From positions 7,878,501 to 7,942,500 of the forward strand of contig JAMJFZ010003581.1 of the NCBI GenBank assembly GCA_026225945.1: a DNA stretch of 64,000 nt, read 5' to 3'. Made by a program: the position numbers and the translations under genes. Shown here piece after piece: positions 22,687-33,700 of the stretch (position 1 is its first letter; each line of letters starts with the position of its first letter). The notes under the pieces are model-generated. The model saw only the letters and a program-made list of their open reading frames with translations. It was not told where the DNA came from and made no database searches. Origin of the DNA: Cricetomys ansorgei. Lineage: Eukaryota > Chordata > Mammalia > Rodentia > Nesomyidae.

Positions 22687-22951
22687 GAATGAGGTCTGGG
22701 GAGATGGCTCTGTCAGTAAACACAGGCGTGGATTTGATCCTCCATAACCCAGGTATAAAATGTCTGATGTAGAGGTGTTTGCTAGTAGTCAGTGCTGTGG
22801 AGGGAGTCACAGGTATCTCCCTGGGATCACTGGCCAGGATCGCTTGCCTACTTAGCAAGCTCTGGGACAATAAGAGACCATGTCTTAAAAATGAAAGTTT
22901 ATGGGTCCTGAGGAATCACACCCAATGTTGACCTTTGGGCTCTGCAGTTGA

Positions 22952-23000
<49 letters not shown>

Positions 23001-23075
23001 TACACGTATATACACACGAGCATGAACAACCCACCCACTCACATGCAACACTCAGACTCATAGGCACACACACAT
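22687..23075 (+). mobile_element. Long tRNA-headed rodent SINE (B4/RSINE1-like)
   Basis: The head TCTGGGGAGATGGCTCTGTC is the tRNA-like SINE start. It continues through CTGGGATCACTGGCCAGGAT, AAGAGACCATGTCTTAAAAA and ACACCCAATGTTGACCTTTG, the order of the long composite rodent SINE, and ends in a CA-rich tail. The same layout occurs at 24772 and 53050. Subfamily naming is from memory. Confidence 0.75.
22954..22997. repeat. (CA)n microsatellite
   Basis: About 22 CA units forming the SINE tail. Confidence 0.97.
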
Positions 23076-24036
23076 ACACAAGCTTTATAGAAACCTATTT
23101 TGTGTATAAGCAAGATTAGGTTGACAAAATGTTGAATCTGGATCTATACTAAACACTGAATGTTGCCTTTAAGATGACAAAGGTTATGAAGTCAAAAGAA
23201 TGAGAGCCCATGTGTTTTAAAGAGATGTGAGGAAATTCATACTTACCTATTGTTTCATTCAGGAACAAAATGGGTGCTCGAGAAAAGCATGCACATTTAC
23301 TTGGATTGAAAAAAATAAAGACAGATAATTGACACTAAGTACATTTATTTTGGTTGATTGATTTGACAAGCAAGAACCATCCAGTTTATAGTAGCAAGCG
23401 TTCTCACAAATGGAAACTTTGAGTGAATATATATTTAAAGGAAATAAGATTTTTTTATGCAATTTTAGTAGCATATAGACAAAGCTAAAACATTCAGATT
23501 TTTCTCACGCTGAGTTTGTTGTGGTAAACAGATGCCTACAACGGAAGAGGAACTGTCACCATTAACCATCATTCAACGAGTTATAGGACACCGTCATGAT
23601 CTGGTCTCAGAAATAATGAGCCCACGTATCTCAGGGTCTGAGATTTTATCCTATGAATTAATAAATTGGTCAGTATGTGACTATGATTCCTTCATGTCTC
23701 ACCAACTCTAGTGTCAGAACGCTATGTGTGATGTAGGTTTGTAACACATGGAATTTCCTTATCAAGAAAACGTCAGCTGTCCTCCATCTAGGAGAGCTGA
23801 TGCCTCTTGTCACACTGCCCACCACTTTGAGAAATGGTCCTGGTAGAAGGAGGTAAGAACCTCGTGCCATCTTGGTGTAAAGCCAGGATGGGAGGTGATA
23901 CTCAGGGCTGGGTCCATTTCCTCTCCCAACAGAACACTGTTGTGACTGAGTCACAAAAGCAACTGCCAAGTCTTATCAGTTCTTAACTGCTAACAAAATC
24001 TCATCAAGTCATCAGTGATGAGTTCATAATAATTCT
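23076..24036. other. No feature recognised
   Basis: A 99-codon open frame at 23670-23969 minus shows no domain I recognise. No repeat family seen. Confidence 0.35.
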
Positions 24037-24169
24037 GATGGCAATGCAGGCCTTTAATCCCAGCACTCGGGACGCAGAGGCAGAGAGAACTCTGAGTTCT
24101 AGGCCCACCAGGGATACATAGTGAGTTCTAGGCCAACCAGGGATACATAGAGAGACCCTGTCTCAAACA
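24037..24169 (+). mobile_element. B1 SINE with internal 29-bp tandem duplication
   Basis: GCCTTTAATCCCAGCACTCG and AGAGACCCTGTCTCAAAC frame a B1. The middle carries two tandem 29-bp units (24093-24121 and 24122-24150), each starting TGAGTTCTAGGCC and ending GGATACATAG, with one C/A difference. Normal B1 has its own old internal duplication elsewhere; this one lies in the right part and seems specific to this copy. Confidence 0.88.
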
Positions 24170-24771
24170 GTAATAGTAATTTTGATAATAGACTTTTTTG
24201 TGATATTTTGAACAAAAAACTAAAAACCTCAGATGCTGTCAAAGGTATACTATAACAAAACGCCTTCCATTTCCACCTTCATTGTTATTTCGGATTTGTT
24301 CTCAGTGTTCAGTGGTTGAAAAGATGGGGTAGATTCTGAACTATCATCACCCTGATCATTAGTCATACCCATTCCTACAAGGATGAACTGGAGGAAAAAT
24401 ATAAAGCCCTATGAACTTCAGAGAGATTATTTTTAGTAAACGTTCATTTTAATCACCAGTAACTCTTATTAGAGATGCATTTGTGCTATTTTGAGTAACT
24501 GTGCACTATTAGTAACTATAATGATACCCAATCCCAAAGGAAAAAATAATAATTCTTATCTCTATAGTCACAGAAAAGTTAAAGTTATTTTTAATTAGGA
24601 GGGTCTTAATTTTAAGTTTAATTTTACTATTGATACATATGTTGGTCACAGATAAAGTCTGATAGAATGATAAACAAAATACTTGCAAATGTATTACTAT
24701 ACTGTAGTGTAGCAATGTATAAACTAATGTAGGGTAAACTTTGATAAGGAAAATATAATTGGCTCCAAAAT
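24170..24771. other. No feature recognised
   Basis: AT-rich spacer without recognised elements. Confidence 0.35.
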
Positions 24772-25125
24772 AAAATCAAGTACACAGAGGATAAAGCTCT
24801 TGCTGTCTAAGCATGAAGACTGGAGCGCAGGTTAGCAGGTATGATAATACGATGCTACCCATAATCTCAGCATTCAGGAGGCAGAGAAACGAGATTCCCC
24901 AAGTCGAGGTGGGTAGCCTCCCTGGTCAGTATTAGTGAGCTCTGAGTAGACTCTGCCTCAGTAAATAAAGTGCAGAGTAATCGAGGAAGACACCCAACAT
25001 CAACTTCAAGCCCCTATCTGCAAAGGCACACCTGTACATCCCTACATGCATGTGCACTCACATACATGTAAATGCTCATATACATACATGCATGCACACA
25101 CCCTACACATACACAAACAAAAAGT
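24772..25125 (+). mobile_element. Long tRNA-headed rodent SINE (B4/RSINE1-like), diverged
   Basis: AGAGGATAAAGCTCTTGCTG, CATAATCTCAGCATTCAGGA, GAGCTCTGAGTAGACTCTGC and ATCGAGGAAGACACCCAACA show the same order as at 53050-53392. The tail is a CATACATGCA-type degenerate CA repeat. Confidence 0.7.
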
Positions 25126-26185
25126 TTGCAAATTTCCAGCTGCTTAGAGTAGCTTGTGATTGATGGTTTCAAATTGTTGTTTATAGACTAACATTGCATA
25201 TACTTTGAAGAATGATGTAACATTTGAACTATAAATGTCAATATTCACAAGATACGAGAAATTAAGCCATTTGAATAATGACAATTATTAAAACCCATAC
25301 ACATAAAAATCATTTTAAATCAATTTAAATAGTTCACCAATAAGATATATGCTGCATTCCTAAAAAATATTAATCTGGGTACATAAAAATGAAACAATAT
25401 GAGAAACATGACAACCCTCACACTGAGTTTATTTAGCACCTCTATGAAACATGAGAGTTTTGTAAAGACTAATCGAGAACAAACTGTGAAAACATGGAGC
25501 TGTCAGGCTAGGGACTGGTGAACTTAGATCCCCTTATATCTAGCTAAAACTCTCTTGCTGCTTTGAAATTACACGTGCTTTGTTATACAAAGGGAGTGCA
25601 TCGTGAGGCTGGAAATCAGTTTTGTTTTAACACTGCTTCATAAGCTAAAGACCTTCCAATGTCTTATAAATTCTTAACAGCCCTCAAATGTTAACAGAAG
25701 AGGAAGAGGAGGGGCTGGTGAAAGAAAAAGGAGAACCAAGCAATTGGGATAACTTTTGTGCTGATTTGAGCACACATTTAGCAAAACGAGTTTTCCATTC
25801 TTTCTATCTATTTCCCAAATCGTTTCAAGCAATTTCAATTTGCCTTTAACCTGCTTCCAAACTAATTCCTGCTGGAAATCTCCTCTCAGGATACCTCAGG
25901 TCTAAGCAGCTCTACCATAGAGCTGGCCATTGTGGTAATTGGGGAAACCTCCTGGGAACAGCAGGTATCAAAGGCTTCACAGCTCTGTCCTCATCCAGGG
26001 TCTCCTACAGTAATGGGATTTGGGAGACACCTTGCCTCCAACTATACTACCAACAGATATGTCTCATAGTCATGTCATTTTATCTCATGTGGTCACAAGA
26101 AAAAACCTGGTGACATCATGAACTAGGAAGCAACTATATGCTGGATTTTGATGCCAGATATGCTTTCATTCCAAATGTGCATTAT
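25126..26185. other. No feature recognised
   Basis: AT-rich, no recognised gene or repeat. Confidence 0.35.
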
Positions 26186-26395
26186 AAGTGTACACACACA
26201 CACATACACACATATACACCCATACATATACATATATGCATACACATATATACACACATACACATACTTACACATTGTTTACAATACATACAGACACATA
26301 TACACAGATACACATACATATATAGACAAACATACACATATATGTAACACACACATAGATACACAAACACATTTATACACACACACACACACATA
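26186..26395. repeat. Degenerate (CA)n/(TA)n tract
   Basis: About 210 bp of mixed CACA, CATA and TATA units, likely an old imperfect CA microsatellite. It generates open frames on both strands that are not genes. Confidence 0.92.
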
Positions 26396-27444
26396 CTGAA
26401 GACTCTCAAGATGCCATGTCTTTGTTGCAAAAGGAAAAGCGTGAACTAAAGGTACAGCAAATGATACCACCACACCCTTGGACAAACTCCACCGCTGCTA
26501 AAGCCACCTTTCCCAAACCAAAGCTGCTCTGTTCTCTACAACACACTATGCCAGGCTTGCCCTGCAAAGGACAATTCAAACAAACTGGAAACTCAAGAAG
26601 GTACTTCCTTAATCCATCAAAGAAACCTAAGAGGGGAGGTCATCAGGTAATTATTTTGTTAACTCTAGGTTTTAGAAGAAGAATTTAAGGTAAAAATCAG
26701 CAGTTTCTGGCAATCATATGTAGATAGCAAAGTTCTCTGTTCTAGGTTTAAGGAAACTAAGCCATCTCAGGGATGGGGGGCACAAATTTATTGCTACCAC
26801 TACCTTTATGGGTGTCTGGTTCTACAACTGTCAACCATTTGGCTAGAAACAGGATAATCAACCAGAGTACGTAATATTTTCTTTGATCCCTAATTTATTC
26901 AAACCAACGCATGGAATCACACACACCTCTGTCAAAATTAGGTTCTGAACACATTTTCAATGGCTAACTTCGTAAGGACAGAAATGATGTCTAACTTGAC
27001 CCCTTCACCTCCATGTGGCTCTGCCCCTGCATGTGTCCTGAACATCTTGTTGATTTGTTTCTCCTCTAATGGGGTGGGTCTCTCCTTGACAACTGGGGAC
27101 CACATTTAGCCAAGCAGCTGTCCACTGGCATCTGAAGCCTCCAGTGTGCAGGTCTGGCAGGATCTCAAAGGATTTATCATTATCATCCTATGATTTCATT
27201 ATGATTATTATTGTCACCCCTATGAAACTCAGCAGCTGAGCCTGCTGCAAAGTAACAAGACAGTGTCACCATGTAAGGCTCCGCTCTCTGCACTGTCCCA
27301 ACAGCTGTAGCTCCTTCACCCCTCCTCATCTAGTTTCCACTTACTCTGAAGAGCTTGAAGGGGTGAATATATCCTTCTGAATGTTCCCTGAGTAGCCACT
27401 GTCTCTCAGTGATGACCTGGGGAAGGAGAATGCCCTTCAAAGCA
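26396..27444. other. No feature recognised
   Basis: A 90-codon open frame at 26416-26688 plus has no recognised domain. No repeat family seen. Confidence 0.35.
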
Positions 27445-27604
27445 GCTTTCCTCAACAATCAGGAGACACAGGAATCAAAAGACACTGGTTCTTTGACCAT
27501 GGGGAAGTCCCATCTAGTCTTAGTTTCCTCATACACTAAAGGAGATAGCTGAGTGGGACTATCCTGATATCTTTGAGGATAGCTCTCATTTTGGACTGTT
27601 TCCT
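27445..27604 (+). mobile_element. MIR SINE fragment
   Basis: TTGACCATGGGGAAGTCCCA then CTTAGTTTCCTCATACACTA follows the MIR core (GTGACCTTGGGCAAGTC...CAGTTTCCTCATCTGTAAAA). Confidence 0.65.
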
Positions 27605-28747
27605 GGCTTTTCTTAGGAAAATCTCCTTAGGAAACTCTCAGGAAGAACACCACCCCGACTTTCACATCTTTTCACTCCAGAACCTGCATCATTAAAAAAA
27701 AACAACCTGATTTATTTAAGACTGTGGGAAAAGCAATCTTAGTTCTTTAACTGGAAAAGTCGGGGTCTCTGCCCAAAAAACAACTTTGGTTTTGGGTTTT
27801 TTGTTTTGTTCTGTTTTTAAGCAAACAGTTGATTGGGCCTAAGACTAGGTTTCACCCTAGAGTGGGTTCTGTGCACTCAGCAAGTCCTTTACTGCTAAGT
27901 GGCTTTCACAACTCATCTTCCAAATCTCAATAACAACATCTCTCTGACTTATCCACCTAAAATAGTCCTGGAGTCTCACTTGTAGCTTCGGATGTGAAAT
28001 GTAACCTTATGTAAAGACACACCATTAAATTAATATCAGCTCCCTCTTTTGACACTGACTAAAGCTCAGAAGAACCAGCATATGGGTGTATTTGAAAGAG
28101 GATAGTATCCTAATGGTAGAGTTCCTACTGGGATTATATGTTGTAATAAAGTTTTAGAGAGTTTTTGATCCAATTTAATCTTAAGTGTTTATTGGGAGCC
28201 TGACGTATACCGTACATTGTGCTAGAAAAAAAAAGAAAAAGAAGTCAAAATCAGTGTAAATGTGACCTCTAGGAATTTTCAGTATTGTGACTTCTAGACT
28301 TACTTAAAAATATATAAAATAAGATGAATTTTTAAGATAGTATTTTAGCATGTTAAAATTTTATATAGGCAAACTCATATCAAATGCACAATCCAGCTAG
28401 GTTGGAACCTGAGCTATCAGTAAAGGGTAAGCTGTGTTGACTGGAGTATATGCTGTGAGAGAGACCCCTGATAGGCTAGAAATAGGTATGACTAGAAGTT
28501 TCTACATTTTTAACAGCAGGTCTTAAATCATTATGGTGCTTTGGTAATTGGAGAGAAATGTCTACGTCTCTCTGATTATTCATTAACAACAAATTTTAGA
28601 GCATGTAAATCCATATAATAATGATCAAAAAATCCAAATTCATATTCGTTCAAGCTGTAGAACCCATGTCAACCTGTAGTGCTATTTTTCAGTAAGGTTA
28701 ACCAATGAATGTCTGCTCTCTAAAGATTCTTAAAAATTTAACATCTC
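27605..28747. other. No feature recognised
   Basis: Near 28165-28270 a GTGTTTATTGGGAGCCTGAC motif weakly recalls the old 'TTTATTGAGCACCTAC' repeat start, followed by an A-rich run. Otherwise nothing recognised. Confidence 0.35.
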
Positions 28748-28919
28748 AGCCAGGTGGTGGTGGTATATGTCTTTAATCCCAGCACTCAGGAGGAAGAGGC
28801 AGGCATATCTCTGTGAGTTTAAGGCCAGCCTGGACTACAGAGTGAGCTCCAGGACAACAGCCAGAGTTACAACAGAGAAACCTTGTCTCAAAAAACAAAA
28901 AACAAAAAACAAAAAAACC
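28748..28919 (+). mobile_element. B1 SINE with perfect 10-bp target-site duplication
   Basis: Full B1 from AGCCAGGTGGTGGTGGTATA through CTTTAATCCCAGCACTCAGG to TTGTCTCAAAAAAC and an (AAAAAAC)n tail. TTAACATCTC occurs directly before (28738-28747) and after (28920-28929) without mismatch, which fixes both ends. It shares the GTTACAACAGAG variant with the B1 at 13613. Confidence 0.98.
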
Positions 28920-28954
28920 TTAACATCTCCTATCATAAACCTGTGTTCCTAAAA

Positions 28955-29300
28955 TGGCTGTTTTGTCAGCATTTTCTGCCTCTGTGCCTTTGGCCAGGCT
29001 GTTCTCTGATCTGAAAGATCCCTTCACAGCTCTACCCATCTCTACAACCTTCTCTGTCCCTCAGCATCCAACTGAAACCACTCTCACCATGAAGTTCTTA
29101 CTACCTGGCTTCCAACTCCACCTTTGCATGCCAGTAATACTTACTCTGGACCACCAGCTGCAATTATGTTCTATTACATATATTTCCCTAGATTGGGTTC
29201 TATCCCCAAAAGAATCAAGATGTGTCTCAAGGGCATAGATACTTCTTTCCAATTCTGCTGTCTAACAAGGTGCACAGCAATCTGATAAGCACTTCACCAA
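28955..29300 (+). mobile_element. L2 LINE 3' fragment
   Basis: TGCCTCTGTGCCTTTGGCCA, GGCTGTTCTCTGATCTGAAA, ATCCAACTGAAACCACTCTC and ATGAAGTTCTTACTACCTGG follow the L2 series (CTCTGTGCCTTTGCTCATGCTGTTCCCTCTGCCTGGAA...). The later AATCAAGATGTGTCTCAAGG fits the next L2 segment. An open frame at 28954-29238 is a by-product. Confidence 0.65.
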
Positions 29301-29714
29301 TTATATGCTGTTGAGCATCTCGTCTCCAAACGACTCATGTTTTCTACAATAACCATCTCTCCATCAGACAAGGATGCGAAAGAAGTTTCAGAGAAGCCAA
29401 AAGCATCTGCATTTCAAGTGGCATATATTGATATAACCTAAAAGATGAGGATTCATTTATTTTTTAAAACGTACATTCTTACTCTTTGAAACAATTCAAG
29501 TATCATTTTAGTACAATCTATAAATAGGAACGTTAATATGGACTTGCCGGTTTGAAAAAAAATTAAAAAAAAAAAAAAGATTTAGCAAAGGACATTTCTC
29601 TTTGCGATGGGACAGCTGAAGAGGTGTAATTTAACAGCTTTCAGAAGCCCGTCACTGGAGTGATTGAGGTGGACAGAAGGCAGGGACATGACCATGGCCC
29701 TTAAAAGACACAAA
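29301..29714. other. No feature recognised; A-rich run
   Basis: Contains an interrupted poly-A of about 25 bases at 29555-29580. No gene. Confidence 0.4.
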
Positions 29715-30180
29715 CAGGTGGGAAAGAGCACTGGGGGTGGGCAGAGGGGTGGAAAGTACAAAAAGGAAGAGGCTGGCCTGGAAAAGGCAGAGACTAGATG
29801 AAGCAGGGGGTGAGACTGACTGAAGAGAGGGGAGGGGGAGACAGGAGTGGAGAGAGAGAAGTGGAAAGAGACCTGCAAGAGGAGAAAGGGAAGGTAAGAA
29901 TGAGGAGAAGCGAACAGAGGAGAGGAGAGGAGAGGAGAGGAGGGCAAACCTGAATCCAGAACACATATGTACAGAACACAATGCAGAGGCAGAGGTAAAG
30001 CTAGAACATAAGGAATGAAAGAGAAACAGGCACGGGGCATAGAGTGTTAAATGATAGACTGGCAAGGACAGAAAGCATGAGGAAAGGAAAGAACAGGGTT
30101 TCTCTGAAAGTGCCTGGAAGGATAGAGATTGCAGAAGTAAGAGTGAATGGAAATGGGGAGACAGAGAAAGGGAATCTGTG
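29715..30180. repeat. Purine-rich (GA) tract with (GAGGA)n core
   Basis: About 465 bp is strongly purine-biased on the plus strand. The core at 29915-29941 is a perfect GAGGA pentamer repeat. Because one strand is nearly all pyrimidine, stop codons are rare on the minus strand, which explains long Ser/Leu/Pro-rich open frames there (29582-30215) that I do not regard as genes. Confidence 0.85.
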
Positions 30181-31963
30181 AGCACTGAGAGCAGCCATAG
30201 CCTTGTAACGGTCACAAAGTCACCAGGCTATTCAGCTGGGCTGGAAGAAGAGCCACAGCTTTACCCAAGAGGGGACCATCAGAAAGACAGGAGCAGGCAA
30301 TTTAAGTAGCTAGCTATTCAGGGGTGGGGGTGGGGGAGAAAGGAAAAAAAATAGATGGAAAAGGTGAGAGGCAGGCGAGGGAAAACCCAAAGGAGACACT
30401 GGCCCAGAAACCTTTTTAACTTTCTGTAAGAATCTTCAAGGCCCCAAACTAGGCCAAGATTCTGACTGACATTTCTGAGCTCACCAGCTGCTGTTTCCTT
30501 GAGAGGATTCTGACAGGAAGGAGTAGAAATGCAAGCCAACCCTGCCAGCTCTGGAAATAAATAAATAACAACCTGTGTTCTACACTCCTCTATGGGGGCA
30601 GAAGCCTGCAGGGCAAGAAAACCCACAGAGGAGGAGGGACCAGCCTGCAGCTTTTCCCCAGGTATGTCACTGAACTTCTTCTGCATGCTGCTTTCTGCTC
30701 TGTTTGTCCCCTGGCTGTTCCTGCTGTATCCAGCTGACTTTCACTCTTTGTGAATTTTTGGGGAGCCCTGTGGGTGATCCGCTTCTTCTGTGTGAAGCCA
30801 GCAAGGCAGACCTATGCAAGCAGGTGAAGCTCCAGGTTCTGCATCTCAAACAAGCAAGGGGGGGAGGGGAGTGGGTAAGAGAAGCAGCCCCCACCTGCAG
30901 GGATGGTGCATGTGGATGACTTGTTGGCTGGTACTGAAGTGGGACTTGCTTCTGTATGCAGGGGCTTGAAGCAAAGACAAAAATGGGTGGACATGGGAAT
31001 GCCCAGGGACAATGAAAGGTGCTGTTTCCTGCATCAAACTGTTGGGGGAGATTCTTTCATGATCACCCAAGGGGCTGGAACAATGCCATGGGAAGAGCTA
31101 GAGCATTAGGGTATTAGGTGTGAGGTACCAGAACTGAGCATCATGTGACCTTGAACTTGCAGCATGCCTTTTGAGTGGCTTAGAAAATATTTTAAATGTG
31201 TGTCAAATTTTTCCAAACAATTCAAAGAAATTTGATTTTTATGTGTGTAATGAATGTATCTCAAGTAGTCCATCACTCCACAAGGCTGAGTTCTGGATGA
31301 CCTCATAGATGTCCCCACTAAGACAATGTGGATGGTTACAGCATTTTAAAAACTAAGACACTAAATCCCTGTGCCATGTAGTTCTTTGGAAAACTTGGGC
31401 CAGAACTCAATGTTCCTGATTCGCCCCTTGGACTTTAAGCAATTGTTACTCTTCCTTCAATTTAGTGATAAAGAGAGTGAGAGGGAGAAGGAGAGATGAG
31501 ATGAGATTTAGAGCTAATAATGTTTGCTGCTATTCTGTATTGTTGCATTGTTACGCTGAGTTATATATTATCATTATGATCCCTCCACAAATATACAGGA
31601 CATGTGAACCAGTGGGCCTTCTGCTGGGCTATCTTCTCAAGAAAATGTATTATCTCTTTCTGAATCTATTCTTCACTACACCCCATTGAACACTTACTGA
31701 TATACATTGGCACAAAGGGTTCATTTCAAAACACAACAGCACCTCAAGTCAAAACACTTGGTAACCTTCCCAGATGGGATTTCCCTCTCTTTGGCATGTT
31801 GGCTGACTATATCTGGTAAAGGCACCTCTAAGCACATCTTTGAGACAATCCACACTTCCCTGCCTTCTAATGGCTTTTCCTCCTATCTGTCACCTCATTT
31901 GCAAGAGGTTAGAATGTAGGGTCAGCCCCTTTACAGCATCAGAAACACTGATCTCATAGTCAT
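30181..31963. other. No feature recognised (1.8 kb)
   Basis: Several short open frames on both strands around 30667-31109, none with a recognised domain. Contains an AAATAAATAAATAA run at 30555-30567. No repeat family seen. Confidence 0.35.
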
Positions 31964-32125
31964 CAGTGTGGTCCCCAGACCAGCAACATCAATATTCCTT
32001 TGGAAACATGTTACAGCTGCTACTTCTAGATCCTACTCCAGACTTCCCAGATCAGGAACTCTGAAAGTGGGACTTGGCCATTCGTATTTAAGTTGGATGA
32101 GCAGGAGACTGTGATGCACTGAATT
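31964..32125. mobile_element. MER5-like hAT DNA transposon
   Basis: CAGTGTGGTCCCCAGACCAG, then CAATATTCCTTTGGAAACAT, CCAGATCAGGAACTCTGAAA and GGAGACTGTGATGCACTGA follow the MER5 pattern (TGGTCTCTGGACCAGCAGCATCAGCATCACCTGG... ending in GATTCTGATGCAC). An ancient non-autonomous element with no coding capacity. Confidence 0.65.
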
Positions 32126-32559
32126 AGAAAGTCATGCTTTTTAAAGGAACTGTTTTCCTGGATCCATTGTATTCAGATTTCTTTACAGGTTGAGATTGCT
32201 TTCAGGGCCAAGTGTTCTAAAGGAGACTCTTCAACGAACAGCACTGTGTTCTGGTTGCTTGTTTCTTTCATCTATAAAATAGGAGTGTTTCTAATAGAAG
32301 TTATTTGTTACAATGATTAGAACAGTATCTGCACACATATTGCTTCACTGGGTCAGTGGGAGTTTTATCTGCTTCATTCTTACTGTGCAGTAGGTCTTGA
32401 AAGACAGATTAAGAAATCAAATGAAGCCATGGGATGCCAGCAATCTAGGAAGGGAGATAGGTGTGCTTCTTGGGTGCACTAGGAATTGGAGTGCAACCAA
32501 AGTCACATGTGATACATTATGTGACCAATCACAAACATTAACGAAGAAGAAAAAAGTAA
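32126..32559. other. No feature recognised
   Basis: Unremarkable spacer. Confidence 0.35.
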
Positions 32560-32660
32560 CAAGTTTTGTGGAATGAGGCACTTGGGAAGCTAAAAGGGGA
32601 GAGCTGAGAGTTCAGGACCATCTTGGTATATATAGTGAGACCCTGTCTCAAAAAAAGTAA
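32560..32660 (+). mobile_element. B1-like SINE remnant
   Basis: GAGGCACTTGGGAAGCTAAA, GAGAGTTCAGGACCATCTTG and AGTGAGACCCTGTCTCAAAA resemble the right half of a monomeric B1, ending in an A run. Confidence 0.7.
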
Positions 32661-33284
32661 TTCTACCTCTAGCAATGAGCAGAAATATAGAGGGGAATTT
32701 CCCAGTAAAATCTGAGTACTGGGAACGCTGGGAAGATACGTTAAACACTCCTTGTAAAGACTGTCACTGTGTTTCAGAGTCTAGCCATTTATCACCATGT
32801 GTACCAATATTCTTCATTAACCCAAACTAAAATTTCCTTACATTGTTATGAAGTGTGTGGCTTGCAACAGTAATAATTTCACTATTTTAGAACCCAGTCT
32901 CTCCTTGCCTGTTATCAGACCAATGTTTTTCAAAGTCCTCCTACAACTTCCAACAAAATAAGATGGGCATGGTTGCCACAATTCCCTCCACAAAGTGCTC
33001 CCCAGCCAGCCAGGAGATTCTGATTCTATGGTTCTGTCAGAGTATAAAGAACGGGATCCTGAAGTGCCTCTCTGTCACCAACAATTAGTAAGACTGGGAA
33101 ATGTTAGCATAGAAGAATGGGTGTGTGCATTGGGTCAGAGAGAAAAAAAATTAAGTGATTCCTACAACTCACATGCTGTGTGACTTCAGTGTGTTTCTTA
33201 ACCACTTTCTGCCCCCCCCCCAATTCGTTGATCTGCTTGACATAGGTTTGTTTTTTGTTTTTGTTTTTTTTTTTTTGCTGGCTT
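32661..33284. other. Mostly unrecognised; possible MER5-like remnant
   Basis: At 32925-33060, CCAATGTTTTTCAAAGTCC and CAGCCAGGAGATTCTGATTC resemble MER5 ends but the middle does not align by eye. A run (C)11 lies at 33212-33222 and a T-rich stretch at 33249-33276. Confidence 0.35.
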
Positions 33285-33430
33285 TAAAAAATTAGTATAA
33301 TATATTTTGATTGTATTCTTTCCTCTCCTCCTACTCCTCCCAGATCTTCCCAACCTCTCTACCTACCCAACTTCCTGTTCTTTCTCTAAAAAAAACAAAA
33401 ACAGAAAGAAAGCAAACATACACACATACA

Positions 33431-33512
<82 letters not shown>

Positions 33513-33700
33513 TCAGTTTCCTGTTGGCCAACTGCTCCTGAGCGTGGGGCTGCCCTGGAGTGTGGCTGATATACACAATGTCACCCCTTTGGAGAAAACA
33601 GATTTTCCCTACCAGCAAGAATCTATTGCAAACAGTTTCTTGGGAGGTGTGGGACTTTGTGTTCATTTACCCTCTGCTTAAGAAAGTTTTGTATTGTGCC
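33285..33700 (-). mobile_element. L1 3'UTR, antisense
   Basis: ATATATTTTGATTGTATTCT, CTCCTACTCCTCCCAGATCT and TACCTACCCAACTTCCTGTT open the element; after a TC/AC microsatellite it resumes with TTTCCTGTTGGCCAACTGCT, GCCCTGGAGTGTGGCTGATA and CACCCCTTTGGAGAAAACAG. This is the rodent L1 3'UTR read in antisense. No ORF2 visible. Confidence 0.85.
33433..33509. repeat. (TC)n(AC)n compound microsatellite
   Basis: About 22 TC units (33433-33475) pass through TGTC into about 16 CA units (33478-33509), inside the L1 3'UTR. Confidence 0.97.

Noticed and set aside
22687..22760. tRNA gene
   Set aside because: The tRNA-like head belongs to a SINE; no cloverleaf with intact arms can be drawn by eye.
29582..30215. 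Open frames of 187 and 152 codons on minus
   Set aside because: They lie on the pyrimidine strand of a purine tract, so stops are rare by composition. The products are Ser/Leu/Pro/Phe-rich low complexity, and three frames are open at once.
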